A stretch of DNA of 64,000 nucleotides from Peribacillus acanthi (GTDB lineage Bacteria; Bacillota; Bacilli; Bacillales; DSM-1321). Position 1 is the first letter of the stretch, and each line of letters starts with the position of its first letter. Positions 25,301 through 34,442 of this stretch are shown here, in pieces. Under the pieces are notes generated by a model. That model ran no database searches and was not told the origin of the DNA. It worked only from the letters and a program-made list of their open reading frames with translations. The position numbers and the translations under genes are program-made. The DNA is taken from positions 31,106 to 95,105 of the forward strand of contig NZ_QBBX01000008.1 of assembly GCF_003073175.1 (NCBI RefSeq), given 5' to 3'.

Positions 25301-25327
25301 TAAATAAATTTTGCAAGGGGGATCCCC

Positions 25328-26506
25328 ATGAGAGAAGCGGTAATCGTTGCTGGAGCACGAACTCCGGTTGGTAGAGCAAAAAAAGGTACACTTGCAAATG
25401 TACGTCCGGACGACTTAGGAGCACTAGTAGTAAAGGAGACTCTTAAACGTGCTGGAAACTATGAAGGAAACATTGATGATTTAATCATCGGCTGCGCAAT
25501 GCCAGAAGCAGAGCAAGGCTTGAATATGGCAAGGAATATTGGTGCTTTAGCTGGACTTCCAAATACAGTCCCAGCTATTACAGTTAACCGTTATTGCTCA
25601 AGCGGACTTCAAACTATCGCCTATGCGGCGGAAAGAATCATGCTTGGTCAATCAGATACCGTTATTGCAGGTGGAGCAGAGTCCATGAGTTTAGTACCGA
25701 TGATGGGGCATGTTGTAAGACCGAATGCAAAGCTTGCAGAAACGGCACCTCAATATTATATGGGCATGGGTCACACTGCTGAAGAAGTTGCGAAGAAATA
25801 TGGCATCTCAAGAGAAGACCAAGATGCATTCGCAGTTCGAAGCCACCAAAAGGCATTAAGAGCAATCCAAGAAGGAAAGTTCGTCGATGAGATTGTTCCT
25901 GTTGATGTAACTCTTCGCACCGTTGGAAGCGACAACAAATTAAAGGAAAAATCCATTCTTTTTACAAACGATGAAGGTGTACGTGCTGAAACAAGTATGG
26001 AAGGGTTAGCGAAATTGAGACCAGCATTTAACGTTATGGGATCGGTTACTGCTGGGAATTCGTCTCAAACTAGCGATGGAGCTGCAGCAGTTATGGTTAT
26101 GGACCGTGAAAAGGCTGACTCATTAGGATTGGCTCCAATGGGTAGATTTCGTTCCTTCGCAGTAGCAGGGGTTCCGCCAGAAATTATGGGTATCGGGCCA
26201 GTGGCTGCTATACCTAAAGCATTAAAACTTGCTGGTTTAGAGCTTTCTGATATCGGTCTATTTGAATTGAATGAAGCATTTGCTTCTCAATCGATCCAAG
26301 TTATTCGAGAACTGGGCATTGATGAAGAAATAGTGAATGTGAATGGTGGAGCAATCGCACTAGGTCACCCACTTGGTTGTACCGGTGCAAAGTTGACATT
26401 GACTTTGTTACATGAAATGAAACGTAGAAACCAACAATTTGGTGTTGTAACCATGTGTATTGGTGGCGGCATGGGTGCTGCGGGTGTATTTGAATTACTA
26501 GCTTAA
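25328..26506 (+). CDS. fadA: 3-ketoacyl-CoA thiolase (acetyl-CoA C-acyltransferase)
   Basis: This 392-residue thiolase cleaves 3-ketoacyl-CoA in the last step of beta-oxidation. The acyl-accepting Cys90 is in [10 protein letters not shown]. The [26 protein letters not shown] and C-terminal [13 protein letters not shown] motifs carry the catalytic His and second Cys. The length is typical. The ribosome binding site is AAGGGGGA, 7 nt before the ATG. It is the second gene of the FadR-controlled operon, 96 nt after fadN, with a stable hairpin between them. Confidence 0.95.
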   Translation: MREAVIVAGARTPVGRAKKGTLANVRPDDLGALVVKETLKRAGNYEGNIDDLIIGCAMPEAEQGLNMARNIGALAGLPNTVPAITVNRYCSSGLQTIAYAAERIMLGQSDTVIAGGAESMSLVPMMGHVVRPNAKLAETAPQYYMGMGHTAEEVAKKYGISREDQDAFAVRSHQKALRAIQEGKFVDEIVPVDVTLRTVGSDNKLKEKSILFTNDEGVRAETSMEGLAKLRPAFNVMGSVTAGNSSQTSDGAAAVMVMDREKADSLGLAPMGRFRSFAVAGVPPEIMGIGPVAAIPKALKLAGLELSDIGLFELNEAFASQSIQVIRELGIDEEIVNVNGGAIALGHPLGCTGAKLTLTLLHEMKRRNQQFGVVTMCIGGGMGAAGVFELLA

Positions 26507-26577
26507 ACATATAAATCAATTTGAATCGAAATATTTCGTTTAAAAACTGTAATAACCAATTGAAGGGGGCAAAAAAA

Positions 26578-28362
26578 ATGACAAACCAAACTGAAAAGTT
26601 GATCAAAGGCGGAAGCTTTTTAATTGATGATGTTTCTATCGAACAAGTTTTCACTCCAGAAGAATATACGGATGAGCAAAAAATGATTGCTAAAATGACT
26701 GAGGACTATGTTATCAATGAAGTAGTTCCACAAGTTGAATATTTAGAACACCATGAATTCGATCGCTCGGTGAAGCTATTAAAGGAAGCTGGAGAGCTTG
26801 GCTTACTTGGTGCTGACGTTCCTGAAGAGTACGGTGGATTAGGATTGGATAAAATTAGCTCGGCATTGATTGCAGAAAAAATGTCACGTGCAGGAGGATT
26901 CTCCATCACTCACGGTGCGCATGTTGGGATTGGATCACTTCCAATAGTTTTATTTGGAAATGAGGACCAAAAACAAAAGTATTTACCTGCACTTGCAACA
27001 GGAGAAAAAATCGCAGCTTATGCACTAACTGAACCAGGTTCTGGATCGGATGCATTAGGAGCAAGAACTACGGCAAAATTAAATGCTGCAGGTACTCACT
27101 ACGTGTTAAATGGTGAAAAGCAATGGATTACGAATGCTGGATTTGCTGATGTGTTTGTTGTTTACGCTAAAATCGACGGAGAGCAGTTCTCAGCTTTCAT
27201 CGTTGAACGTGAATATCCTGGAGTTTCAACTGGAGCAGAAGAAAAGAAAATGGGTATCAAGAGCTCTTCCACTCGTACTTTGATTTTGGAAGATGCACAA
27301 GTTCCTGTAGAAAATTTACTAGGTGAAGCTGGTAAAGGTCATATTATTGCATTCAATATCCTGAATATTGGACGTTACAAATTAGGGGTTGGAGCTGTTG
27401 GTGCTTCTAAACGTGCGTTTGAAGTAACCGCTCAATACGCTAATCAACGTAAGCAGTTCAATACGCCGATTTCTTCTTTCAACTTAACTCGTGAAAAGTT
27501 AGCGACAATGGCGTCTAAAATCTATGCAGCAGAAAGCTCTGTTTATAGAACGGTAGGACTTTTCGAAGACCGCATGAGCAAGCTGACAGATGAAGAAGTT
27601 AAAGATGGTCTAGAAGTAGCAAAGTCCATTGCAGAGTATGCAATTGAATGCTCGTTGAACAAAGTATTCGCTACTGAAGTTCTTGATTATGTAGCTGACG
27701 AAGGTGTTCAAATCCATGGTGGATATGGATTCATGGCTGAATATGAAATCGAAAGAATTTACCGTGATTCTCGTATCAACCGTATTTTCGAAGGAACAAA
27801 TGAAATTAACCGTCTATTAGTGCCAGGAACATTCCTACGTAAAGCAATGAAAGGTGAACTGCCTCTTCTTCAAAAAGCTCAAGCCCTACAAGAGGAGCTT
27901 ATGATGTTAATGCCAGAAGAACCAGGCGATGAGCCTTTAGCACAAGAAAAATACCTTGTGAAAAACGCAAAGAAAATCGGATTATTAGCAGCTGGTCTTG
28001 CTGCGCAAAAATTCGGTAAGGCGCTTGAGAAGGAACAGGAAATCCTTGTGAATATTGCTGATATTATTTCTAACGCATATGCTATGGAATCTGCGGTCCT
28101 TCGTACGGAAAAAGCAATCCAAAGCACAGGTCTTGAAAAGAGCCAACAAAAGCTTCTTTACACTCAAATTTTCTGTCAAGAAGCATTCAACCAAATCGAA
28201 CAGCACGCAAAAGAAACTCTACTTGCGACAGAGCAGGGAGATACATTAAGAATGTTGATTTCTGCATTGCGTAAATTCACTAGACACACACCAATCAACT
28301 TGGTTGGTAAAAAGCGTGAAGCAGCAGAGAAGCTAGTTGAAGCAGAAAAATTCGTAGTTTAA
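26578..28362 (+). CDS. fadE: Acyl-CoA dehydrogenase
   Basis: This 594-residue FAD enzyme performs the first oxidation of beta-oxidation. The acyl-CoA dehydrogenase core (about residues 30-410) shows YALTEPGSGSDA, GEKQWITNAGFADVF, the QFNTPISSFNLTREKLA helix and IHGGYGFMAEYEIERIYRD, followed by IFEGTNEI with the catalytic Glu region. About 180 further residues form a C-terminal helical extension, as in other Bacillus FadE proteins. I chose the ATG at 26578, 7 nt after AAGGGGGC. A TTG at 26521 has no ribosome binding site. It is the last gene of the operon, and a terminator follows 11 nt after the stop. Confidence 0.95.
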   Translation: MTNQTEKLIKGGSFLIDDVSIEQVFTPEEYTDEQKMIAKMTEDYVINEVVPQVEYLEHHEFDRSVKLLKEAGELGLLGADVPEEYGGLGLDKISSALIAEKMSRAGGFSITHGAHVGIGSLPIVLFGNEDQKQKYLPALATGEKIAAYALTEPGSGSDALGARTTAKLNAAGTHYVLNGEKQWITNAGFADVFVVYAKIDGEQFSAFIVEREYPGVSTGAEEKKMGIKSSSTRTLILEDAQVPVENLLGEAGKGHIIAFNILNIGRYKLGVGAVGASKRAFEVTAQYANQRKQFNTPISSFNLTREKLATMASKIYAAESSVYRTVGLFEDRMSKLTDEEVKDGLEVAKSIAEYAIECSLNKVFATEVLDYVADEGVQIHGGYGFMAEYEIERIYRDSRINRIFEGTNEINRLLVPGTFLRKAMKGELPLLQKAQALQEELMMLMPEEPGDEPLAQEKYLVKNAKKIGLLAAGLAAQKFGKALEKEQEILVNIADIISNAYAMESAVLRTEKAIQSTGLEKSQQKLLYTQIFCQEAFNQIEQHAKETLLATEQGDTLRMLISALRKFTRHTPINLVGKKREAAEKLVEAEKFVV

Positions 28363-28373
28363 TGAAAAATATA

Positions 28374-28400
28374 GAAACCGCCTTCTGGCGGTTTCTTAGG
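28374..28400 (+). terminator. Terminator of the fad operon
   Basis: The GAAACCGCC/GGCGGTTTC stem (28374-28382 with 28387-28395) has a TTCT tetraloop, followed by TTAGG. The T-run is short. Confidence 0.7.
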
Positions 28401-28548
28401 TTTGTTTAAGTGTTTTACCATCCTCAACTTTTATTTTGCGGTGAAATCTAGAGTGGCAAGGGGGAATCATTTTTCTACTAATTTTCTACTAATTTTGTTT
28501 TGTTTTTTTGTCGAAAAGAGGTTATTCTAAAAGACGGGGTGATAAAAT

Positions 28549-28908
28549 ATGTTGAAATTTTATTGGTATCCAAAGTGTGGCACTTGTCGTAATGCTAAAA
28601 AGTGGTTAGACCAACAAGGAATCGCCTTTAATGAAATACATATTGTTGAAAATCCACCGTCAAAAAAAGAATTAGAAGAATTATATCAAAATAGTGGCCT
28701 AGAGCTGAAAAAATTCTTCAACACGAGTGGGCAAAAGTACCGTGAATTAGGCATAAAAGATAAAATGAAAACAGCTAGTGAATCAGAGTTACTGGATTTA
28801 CTTGCATCTGATGGGATGTTGATTAAGCGTCCAATTGTTACTGATGGATCTAAAGTGACTGTCGGTTTCAAAGAAGAAGAATTTAATGAGATTTGGTCCA
28901 AAAAGTAA
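28549..28908 (+). CDS. yusI: ArsC/Spx-family thioredoxin-fold protein
   Basis: This 119-residue protein of the Spx/MgsR/ArsC group has the redox pair C10-GT-C13 near the N-terminus (YPKCGTCRNAKKWL). The C-terminal KRPIVTDGSKVTVGFKEEEF is the family's cis-Pro region. It lacks the RPVAL-like RNA polymerase-contact features needed to call it Spx, and resembles B. subtilis YusI. The role may be thiol-disulfide or arsenate-like reduction; the substrate is unknown. It keeps the yusI-gcvH order of B. subtilis. A TTTGTCGAAAA segment (28508-28518) resembling a Spo0A or AbrB-type box lies upstream. Confidence 0.85.
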   Translation: MLKFYWYPKCGTCRNAKKWLDQQGIAFNEIHIVENPPSKKELEELYQNSGLELKKFFNTSGQKYRELGIKDKMKTASESELLDLLASDGMLIKRPIVTDGSKVTVGFKEEEFNEIWSKK

Positions 28909-29002
28909 GCATTAATATTTGTAGATACCTGATTGTTACGATAATATGGAAACAATTAGTATCAATAGATTCATTTTAATACATAACTTGGAGGAGATAG
29001 GG

Positions 29003-29386
29003 ATGACAACACCAAAAGAGCTTCGTTATTCAGAAGAACATGAATGGGTAAAAGTAGAAGACGGAAACATGCGTGTAGGTATTACATTTTTCGCTCAATC
29101 TGAGCTTGGTGATATCGTTTTCGTTGAGCTTCCAGAAGTAGGCGATGAAGTTACAGCGGACGAGCCGTTCGGAAGTGTTGAGTCAGTTAAGACTGTTTCT
29201 GAGCTTTATGCACCTGTTAGTGGTAAAGTTGTGGAAGTGAATGAGGAGTTAAGTGACAATCCTGAATTCGTAAACGAATCTCCTTACGAAAAAGCATGGA
29301 TGATCGTAATTGAACCATCCAATTCAAGTGAATACGAAAATCTTATGACCGCTGAGCAATATGAAGAAATGATTAAAGAAGACTAA
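29003..29386 (+). CDS. gcvH: Glycine cleavage system H protein
   Basis: This 127-residue lipoyl carrier of the glycine cleavage system is also a lipoyl relay for other enzymes in Bacillus. The lipoylated Lys is K63 in [16 protein letters not shown]. The flanking half-domains ([24 protein letters not shown] and [18 protein letters not shown]) form the usual hammerhead fold. I chose the ATG at 29003 because GGAGGAGATAGG lies directly upstream and the H-protein starts there. lipA at 53 kb would supply its cofactor. Confidence 0.97.
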   Translation: MTTPKELRYSEEHEWVKVEDGNMRVGITFFAQSELGDIVFVELPEVGDEVTADEPFGSVESVKTVSELYAPVSGKVVEVNEELSDNPEFVNESPYEKAWMIVIEPSNSSEYENLMTAEQYEEMIKED

Positions 29387-29395
29387 TGTTTTGAG

Positions 29396-29424
29396 GGAGG
29401 GCTTATGCTCTCCTTTTTGTTTTA
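29396..29424 (+). terminator. Terminator after gcvH
   Basis: GGAGGGC/GCTCTCC (one G-T pair) has a TTAT loop, followed by TTTTTGTTTT. Confidence 0.8.
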
Positions 29425-29770
29425 CTTTAAAAACGTATAAATTAACAGTAAATAAGTAAGTCGCATAGTGACCAATCAATTAGATTAAGGTTTTCTATGG
29501 ATAGCTTCTAACAGCCTTATTTAGGGCTATAGCTATCGCGTTATATAATATTGCTATTATTTGTTTTATTCCACCTATTTGTGGGGAAAGTATGAGTGAC
29601 TGTGGAAAAATGAGGAAGACAACACCTTTTTCTAGAATATGAATAGTATAAAAAAAGAAATAAATTTATATTTAAATATTAATTTTTGCACATATCTTGT
29701 CCTTTTATTGAATAATAAACATAATAAAAACTTTTAAATGTTTCTTATTTGCTCGAAATGGGTGATGGCT
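29425..29770. other. AT-rich intergenic region before yusF
   Basis: About 345 nt show no ORF, repeat or hairpin that I can support. The last 100 nt are very AT-rich and presumably carry the yusF promoter. Confidence 0.4.
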
Positions 29771-30127
29771 ATGGAAAATATGCAGTTGGAAAAAGTGATT
29801 ATCGTGGAAGGGACGTCTGACAAAAAGAAAGTCAAAAGTGTCGTAAACGAACCTGTAGAAATCATTTGCACAAACGGAACAATCTCATTAAGTAAACTTG
29901 ATGAGTTGATTGATGAGCTTTTTAATAAAGAAGTGTATATACTTGTAGATGCGGATGAAGCGGGGGAAAAGCTAAGAAAACAATTTAAACGCGAATTCCC
30001 TGAAGCAGCACATCTATATATTGATCGAGCATATCGCGAAGTAGCCACGGCACCTAAACACCATCTTGCCACCGTACTATTAAGCGCCAATATAGATGTT
30101 AATACGGAATATTTAAGTAAAGGATGA
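29771..30127 (+). CDS. yusF: Toprim domain protein
   Basis: This stand-alone Toprim protein of 118 residues carries the catalytic Glu in VIIVEGTSDKKKV and the DxD motif in VYILVDADEAGEKLR, as in the OLD, RNase M5 and primase families. It is closest to the M5-like small Toprim proteins. The nucleic acid target is unknown. I chose the ATG at 29771, which has GGGTGAT 4-5 nt upstream. ATGs at 29738 and 29765 have no site. The gene keeps its B. subtilis position between gcvH and yusE. Confidence 0.8.
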   Translation: MENMQLEKVIIVEGTSDKKKVKSVVNEPVEIICTNGTISLSKLDELIDELFNKEVYILVDADEAGEKLRKQFKREFPEAAHLYIDRAYREVATAPKHHLATVLLSANIDVNTEYLSKG

Positions 30128-30138
30128 CTTAGTAACTG

Positions 30139-30447
30139 ATGTCGATTCATTCATTCTCCTTGGAGCAATTACAACAAAATATACTAGATAATGAAATATA
30201 CGGTATATATATTTATACTCCTATTTGTGGAACATGCCAAGTAGCTTCAAAAATGTTGACAGTGGTTGAGTCGATGTTGCATGAATTGAAGGTTGAAAGA
30301 ATTGATTTGAATTTTCTACCAGATTTAGCGAATCACTATAAGATTGAAAGTGTTCCATGTTTCTTACTTTTTGAAAATGGAACTCTAAAGGAACGTATAT
30401 ATGCCTTTCAATCAGTACCGGACTTGTATACAAAATTGAATAGATAA
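30139..30447 (+). CDS. yusE: Thioredoxin-like protein
   Basis: This 102-residue thioredoxin fold has the active site TPICGTC (CGTC instead of the classical CGPC) near residue 33. The cis-Pro segment ESVPCFLLFENG includes an extra Cys next to the Pro, and LKERIYAFQS closes the sheet. It lies 11 nt after yusF, so the two are likely co-transcribed. It may act as a specialised thiol reductase. The start is an ATG at 30139 with only a weak ribosome binding site, suggesting coupling to yusF. Confidence 0.85.
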   Translation: MSIHSFSLEQLQQNILDNEIYGIYIYTPICGTCQVASKMLTVVESMLHELKVERIDLNFLPDLANHYKIESVPCFLLFENGTLKERIYAFQSVPDLYTKLNR

Positions 30448-30453
30448 CTACTT

Positions 30454-30484
30454 AACATCGTCCATCATAGGGCGATGTTTTTTA
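30454..30484 (+). terminator. Terminator after yusE
   Basis: The AACATCGTCC/GGGCGATGTT stem (one G-T pair) has a 6-nt loop and T5 after it. Confidence 0.85.
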
Positions 30485-30593
30485 CTGCTAAATTACACCA
30501 TTAAATTGTAAATAATTTCTGAAAATATGTTTACTTTTAAACATATATACGTATATATTTAGGGAGACGAAATAACTGAAGGGGCGCAACATC

Positions 30594-31841
30594 ATGCTGA
30601 TGGAGTGGAAACATCAAATTCAATCATATAATCAAAATATTAAGTGGATATTATTAGGAAACTTTTTTATTCAAATTGGCTTTGGGATATTTATGGTCAT
30701 TTATAACTTTTATATAAGGACGTTGGGTTTTGAAGATGTAGTAAATGGAAAGGTCGTTTCCATGGGCTCGTTGGCAACCGCATTATTACTTGTTCCTGCT
30801 GGTCTTCTTGCAGATAAAAAAGGAAGAAAAAACATTCTAATCATCGGGCTAATATTAACGGGAATGTTTACTATTGCTCGTTCAATTGTCGAAACCGAAT
30901 CAACCTTACTACTTTTCGCTTTTCTGGCTGGAGGAACTTCAGCATTCTTACAGGTTTCTATGATTCCAATTCTATCTGATAACTCGATACCGTCTCAGCG
31001 GATTCACTTATTCAGTATTCATTTTTCTCTAATGACCTTAGCAAATGTAATAGGCAATGTTTCTGGTGGATTTTTAACAGATCTATTTTTACAATTTTCA
31101 TCAAACCTTCACTCTATCCGGGCTACTTTACTTATTGGTAGTGTTATTTATTTATTGGCATTATGGCCATTAATGAAAATTAAAGAAGTAAAGGAAATAG
31201 GAAGCAAGGTTGAAGAAAACGTAAAGAAGGAAAAAAAAGCTCCCCTATACTTCATACTTTTATTTGCAGGATCACAATTGATAATAGGGATAGGAGCAGG
31301 GTTAGTAATCCCTTACCTAAACCTCTATTTTGCAGATCGCTTTCACGCGCCAAATTCAATCATTGGGATTATTATTTCACTTGGTCAAGCAGCCACTGCC
31401 ATTGCGATGTTCATTGGTCCTGCTGTGGTCAAAAAGGTAGGTGAGGTAAAAGCTGTCGTTCTTTTACAATTACTCTCTTTACCGTTCTTGCTTATAACTG
31501 CTTATACAGAACATCTGGTAGTGGCTGCTATAGCATTTCTGTTCCGTCAAGCTCTTATGAACGCTGGTAACCCCATACAAATGTCTCTTATGATGTCGCT
31601 TGTTCCTGCAAATTCAAAGGGACTAGCTAGTTCAGCAAATCAAATGGCATTCAACTTGGGATGGGCATTTATGGGACCTGTATCCACTTCCATCGTCATG
31701 ATCTATGGGGTATATTGGGGTTACGCTACTGTTTTTACCATCACATCTTTGATTTATTTAATGGGAACCTGTTATTTCTTCATAATCTGCAAAACAAAGC
31801 TTGGAATTAAGCAAGAAAAACCAGAAATATCCCATGTCTAG
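30594..31841 (+). CDS. MFS transporter
   Basis: This 415-residue major facilitator protein has 12 predicted membrane segments. The loop 2-3 motif is GLLADKKGRKNIL, matching the MFS motif A (GxLaDrxGrkxxl). A charged central cytoplasmic loop of about 25 residues (KIKEVKEIGSKVEENVKKEKK) separates the halves. The substrate is unknown; a drug or metabolite efflux role is typical. It interrupts the yusE-yusD order known from B. subtilis, so it is a lineage-specific insertion. The ribosome binding site is AAGGGG. Confidence 0.88.
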   Translation: MLMEWKHQIQSYNQNIKWILLGNFFIQIGFGIFMVIYNFYIRTLGFEDVVNGKVVSMGSLATALLLVPAGLLADKKGRKNILIIGLILTGMFTIARSIVETESTLLLFAFLAGGTSAFLQVSMIPILSDNSIPSQRIHLFSIHFSLMTLANVIGNVSGGFLTDLFLQFSSNLHSIRATLLIGSVIYLLALWPLMKIKEVKEIGSKVEENVKKEKKAPLYFILLFAGSQLIIGIGAGLVIPYLNLYFADRFHAPNSIIGIIISLGQAATAIAMFIGPAVVKKVGEVKAVVLLQLLSLPFLLITAYTEHLVVAAIAFLFRQALMNAGNPIQMSLMMSLVPANSKGLASSANQMAFNLGWAFMGPVSTSIVMIYGVYWGYATVFTITSLIYLMGTCYFFIICKTKLGIKQEKPEISHV

Positions 31842-32032
31842 GTTAGCATTCCTCGACACTACTTGCTATTTCTCGGGAAATGTTATGTCTTATATTGTCG
31901 TTATTCCTAATTAGACCTATTGACTTGTCATATATTGATGGAAAAAATAGGCAATTTTTATGTCAGAAAAAAAGGAAATTGGAACATCCTTAGAGAAAAT
32001 CTTATTCATGAGCTAATGAAGAGAGGGATAGG

Positions 32033-32368
32033 ATGGTCCAAATGATTCAGCAATTCTTACAAGAGTGTTCTGAAAGAAAACATATTTCACTGATGTTACC
32101 TGAAAAAGGACTTCAAGTGGAAATACAAGCAAACCATTCATATATTCAGTTTTTCCTATCAAAAGAAAATATTTCTTTTAAGCCTAGCCAAGAGCACTAC
32201 ACAACCATTCATATAGAATGCGAACCTGATATTATAGAGGATTGGTTGTTAGGCAAAAAAAAGTTCCAAGATTTTATACATATGAAGTCCATGAAAGTAC
32301 GTGGCAACTTTAGGGATATTCTTCGGTTAGAGAGCATTGTCTTACTGGCAAAACCGTATATCTGTTAA
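32033..32368 (+). CDS. yusD: SCP2-like sterol-carrier fold protein
   Basis: This 111-residue protein shows the SCP-2 layout: a short N-terminal helix, a five-stranded sheet (VEIQANHSYIQFFL ... TTIHIECEPDIIEDWLLGK) and a C-terminal helix ending in AKPYIC. The stretch IEDWLLGKKKFQDFIHMKSMKVRGNF is close to the family's 'i.gk......a...g.l.v.Gd' pattern. It probably binds a lipid or acyl chain in the cytoplasm. The ribosome binding site is AGAGGGATAGG before the ATG. The location next to the met genes is as in B. subtilis yusD. Confidence 0.75.
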   Translation: MVQMIQQFLQECSERKHISLMLPEKGLQVEIQANHSYIQFFLSKENISFKPSQEHYTTIHIECEPDIIEDWLLGKKKFQDFIHMKSMKVRGNFRDILRLESIVLLAKPYIC

Positions 32369-32391
32369 TTTTATAATTTTCTAAAAATAAG

Positions 32392-32420
32392 TTGACGACT
32401 TATTTTAGCTGTGTTATATT
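32392..32420 (+). promoter_or_regulatory. Sigma-A promoter of metY
   Basis: TTGACG (32392-32397) and TATATT (32415-32420) are 17 nt apart, about 57 nt upstream of the S-box. Confidence 0.75.
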
Positions 32421-32476
32421 TCCTTTTAACGAATAAAGAAACAAAAGATATTGTAATGAAATCTAAATAGTTGAAT

Positions 32477-32619
32477 CTTATCCAGAGTGGCGGAGGGACT
32501 GACCCGATGAAGCCCGGCAACCGGTATGTGTACACGGTGCTAATTTCAGCAGGATATATAATCCTGAAAGATGAGAAGAGCATTTTAAGAGTCTCTTCTT
32601 TGTGGAAGGGGCTTTTTTT
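32477..32619 (+). promoter_or_regulatory. SAM riboswitch (S-box) controlling metY
   Basis: The aptamer begins CTTATCCAGAGTGGCGGAGG and contains the conserved GACCCGATGAAGCCCGGCAACC region and the closing GAAAGATGAGAAG. The expression platform is readable: GAAGAG (32575-32580) can pair with CTCTTC (32593-32598) as antiterminator. When SAM locks the aptamer, AGTCTCTTC (32590-32598) instead pairs with GAAGGGGCT (32605-32613), making a terminator followed by T7. Confidence 0.96.
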
Positions 32620-32713
32620 CGTGCCTCTTCGCTTATACATTTACCTTCCCTCGCCATGTTCATCATGCCCGAGTTGGTTGAAATAAAATTGATTTGATAA
32701 GGAGAGAGGCAAA

Positions 32714-34024
32714 ATGGTGGAAAAAAATTATCGATTTGAGACATTAAGTATTCATGGTGGGCTCCAAGAAGATCCTGTGACTGGTGCAAGAGCTGTACCC
32801 ATTTATCAAAGTAATGCTTACCTGTTCAGGGACACTGACCACGCAGCAAATTTATTCGGACTAAAGGAACCGGGATATATATATACCCGAATTCATAATC
32901 CTACTACCACTGTGTTTGAAGAAAGGGTTGCATTGCTCGAAGGAGGAATTGGTGCATTAGCAGTATCCAGTGGGATGGCAGCGATCACGTTAGCCATTTT
33001 GAATATTGCTGGCGCTGGTGATGAAATTGTTGCTGCATCAGCTCTTTATGGAGGTACCTATAATCTATTTGCAACCACTTTGCCGAAGTACGGCATTAAA
33101 GTGAAGTTTGTTGATCCTGAACAACCAGAAAATTTTCGCCAGGCCATCACTCCAAACACGAAAGCAATCTTTGCTGAAACCATCGGCAACCCTAGCCTTC
33201 ATGTCCTTGATATTGAGAAAGTGGCTGAAATTGCCCATGAATCGGGTATACCACTTATCATTGATAACACCTTTGCCACGCCTTATCTATGCAGACCAAT
33301 TGAACATGGAGCGGACATTGTCATTCACTCTGCTACCAAATGGTTATTAGGAAATGGAACCACACTAGGGGGAATTATTGTCGACGGTGGAAATTTCGAT
33401 TGGAATTCACCTAAATTCCCTGGTTTCACAGAACCAGATCCAAGTTACAATAACATAGTGTATGCCCAAGCAATTGGGGCTGCTGCCTATATCATTAAAG
33501 CTAGAGTCCAATTGTTGAGAGACCTTGGGCCTGCACTTAGTCCGTTTAATGCCTTCCAATTTAATTTAGGGTTGGAAACATTACACGTTCGGATAAAAGA
33601 GCATATCGCAAATACAAAAAAAGTTGTAGAGTACTTAAAAGCCCATCCAGCCGTAAAGTGGGTTCTTTATCCAGGTGATGATCAGCATCCAGGCAAGGTA
33701 TTAGCAGACAAATATTTGCCAAAAGGGGCTGGGGCAGTCGTAGTTTTTGGCATTGAAGGTGGTCGTGAGGCAGGTGCCACATTAATTAATTCAGCTAAAC
33801 TTTGGTCACATGTTGCTAATGTTGGAGATGCAAAAAGTTTAATCATACATCCGGCGTCTACTACACATCAACAATTAAGTCCTGATGAATTAAAAACTAC
33901 TGGAGTCACAGAAGACCTTGTCCGCTTATCAGTTGGAATAGAGAATGTGGAAGATCTAATTGAGGACCTTGAGCAAGCGATTGAAAAGGCGACTGGAGTG
34001 TCATCACAAGCTATTAAAGCATAA
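32714..34024 (+). CDS. O-acetylhomoserine sulfhydrylase / aminocarboxypropyltransferase
   Basis: This 436-residue PLP enzyme of the Cys/Met metabolism family is of the long MetY type. The PLP Lys lies in [17 protein letters not shown]. The substrate-binding N-terminus [14 protein letters not shown] and the [16 protein letters not shown] stretch are typical of O-acetylhomoserine enzymes. It makes homocysteine (with sulfide) or methionine (with methanethiol) from O-acetylhomoserine. The S-box upstream means it is shut off by SAM, consistent with a methionine-biosynthesis role. It is an insertion between yusD and metN relative to B. subtilis. The ribosome binding site is AAGGAGAGAGG. Confidence 0.93.
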   Translation: MVEKNYRFETLSIHGGLQEDPVTGARAVPIYQSNAYLFRDTDHAANLFGLKEPGYIYTRIHNPTTTVFEERVALLEGGIGALAVSSGMAAITLAILNIAGAGDEIVAASALYGGTYNLFATTLPKYGIKVKFVDPEQPENFRQAITPNTKAIFAETIGNPSLHVLDIEKVAEIAHESGIPLIIDNTFATPYLCRPIEHGADIVIHSATKWLLGNGTTLGGIIVDGGNFDWNSPKFPGFTEPDPSYNNIVYAQAIGAAAYIIKARVQLLRDLGPALSPFNAFQFNLGLETLHVRIKEHIANTKKVVEYLKAHPAVKWVLYPGDDQHPGKVLADKYLPKGAGAVVVFGIEGGREAGATLINSAKLWSHVANVGDAKSLIIHPASTTHQQLSPDELKTTGVTEDLVRLSVGIENVEDLIEDLEQAIEKATGVSSQAIKA

Positions 34025-34052
34025 TACTAAAATAATTTTTACACATAAATCA

Positions 34053-34081
34053 TTGACAGACAATTTTTCACATGATATTAT
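34053..34081 (+). promoter_or_regulatory. Sigma-A promoter of metNPQ
   Basis: TTGACA (34053-34058), 17 nt, TATTAT (34076-34081). The -35 is perfect and the -10 differs at one base. Confidence 0.8.
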
Positions 34082-34141
34082 CACTCTCGTAATCTATTTT
34101 CACTTTTGTCATTTAATGCGTTAATTGAATATATGTCAACT

Positions 34142-34312
34142 CTTATCAAGAGAGGTGGAGGGATGTGCCCTATGAAACCCGGCAACCTTCAAAGAACTTA
34201 ACGGTTCTTAGAAAAGGTGCCAATTCACACAAAGTCATAGACTTTGGGAGATGAGAGAAAGGAATATGAATTATTATGCCTTTCTGCTCATTTTTGCAGA
34301 AAGGCATTTTTT
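34142..34312 (+). promoter_or_regulatory. SAM riboswitch (S-box) controlling metNPQ
   Basis: CTTATCAAGAGAGGTGGAGG opens the aptamer. CCCTATGAAACCCGGCAACC and the closing GGGAGATGAGAG follow. GAGAAAGG (from about 34255) can pair with CCTTTCT as antiterminator. The competing terminator is a 12-bp perfect stem (34276-34287 with 34296-34307) followed by T6. Confidence 0.96.
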
Positions 34313-34328
34313 ATATATTCCAAAGTCT

Positions 34329-34387
34329 AATTAGCGGCAGAGTTCGACAATTAGCGAGGTTAGAGACAACTAAAGAGGATGAAGTTA
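34329..34387. repeat. Degenerate ~20-bp tandem repeat in the metN leader
   Basis: Three units of 19-20 bp begin AATTAGCG (34329), AATTAGCG (34349) and AACTAAAG (34368). They share G-A-rich continuations and lie between the riboswitch terminator and the metN ribosome binding site. Confidence 0.5.
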
Positions 34388-34442
34388 ACCCTCTCTACGA
34401 ATACTATGACAAGTGTAAAAGGAACAATCGAGGTGAGAAGTA

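Noticed and set aside
28549..28908. Spx, the global stress regulator
   Set aside because: The protein has a CxxC but lacks features that would mark it as Spx itself, and the context is that of yusI.
32477..32619. T-box leader instead of S-box
   Set aside because: There is no TGGNACCGCG-type T-box sequence, whereas all S-box landmarks are present.
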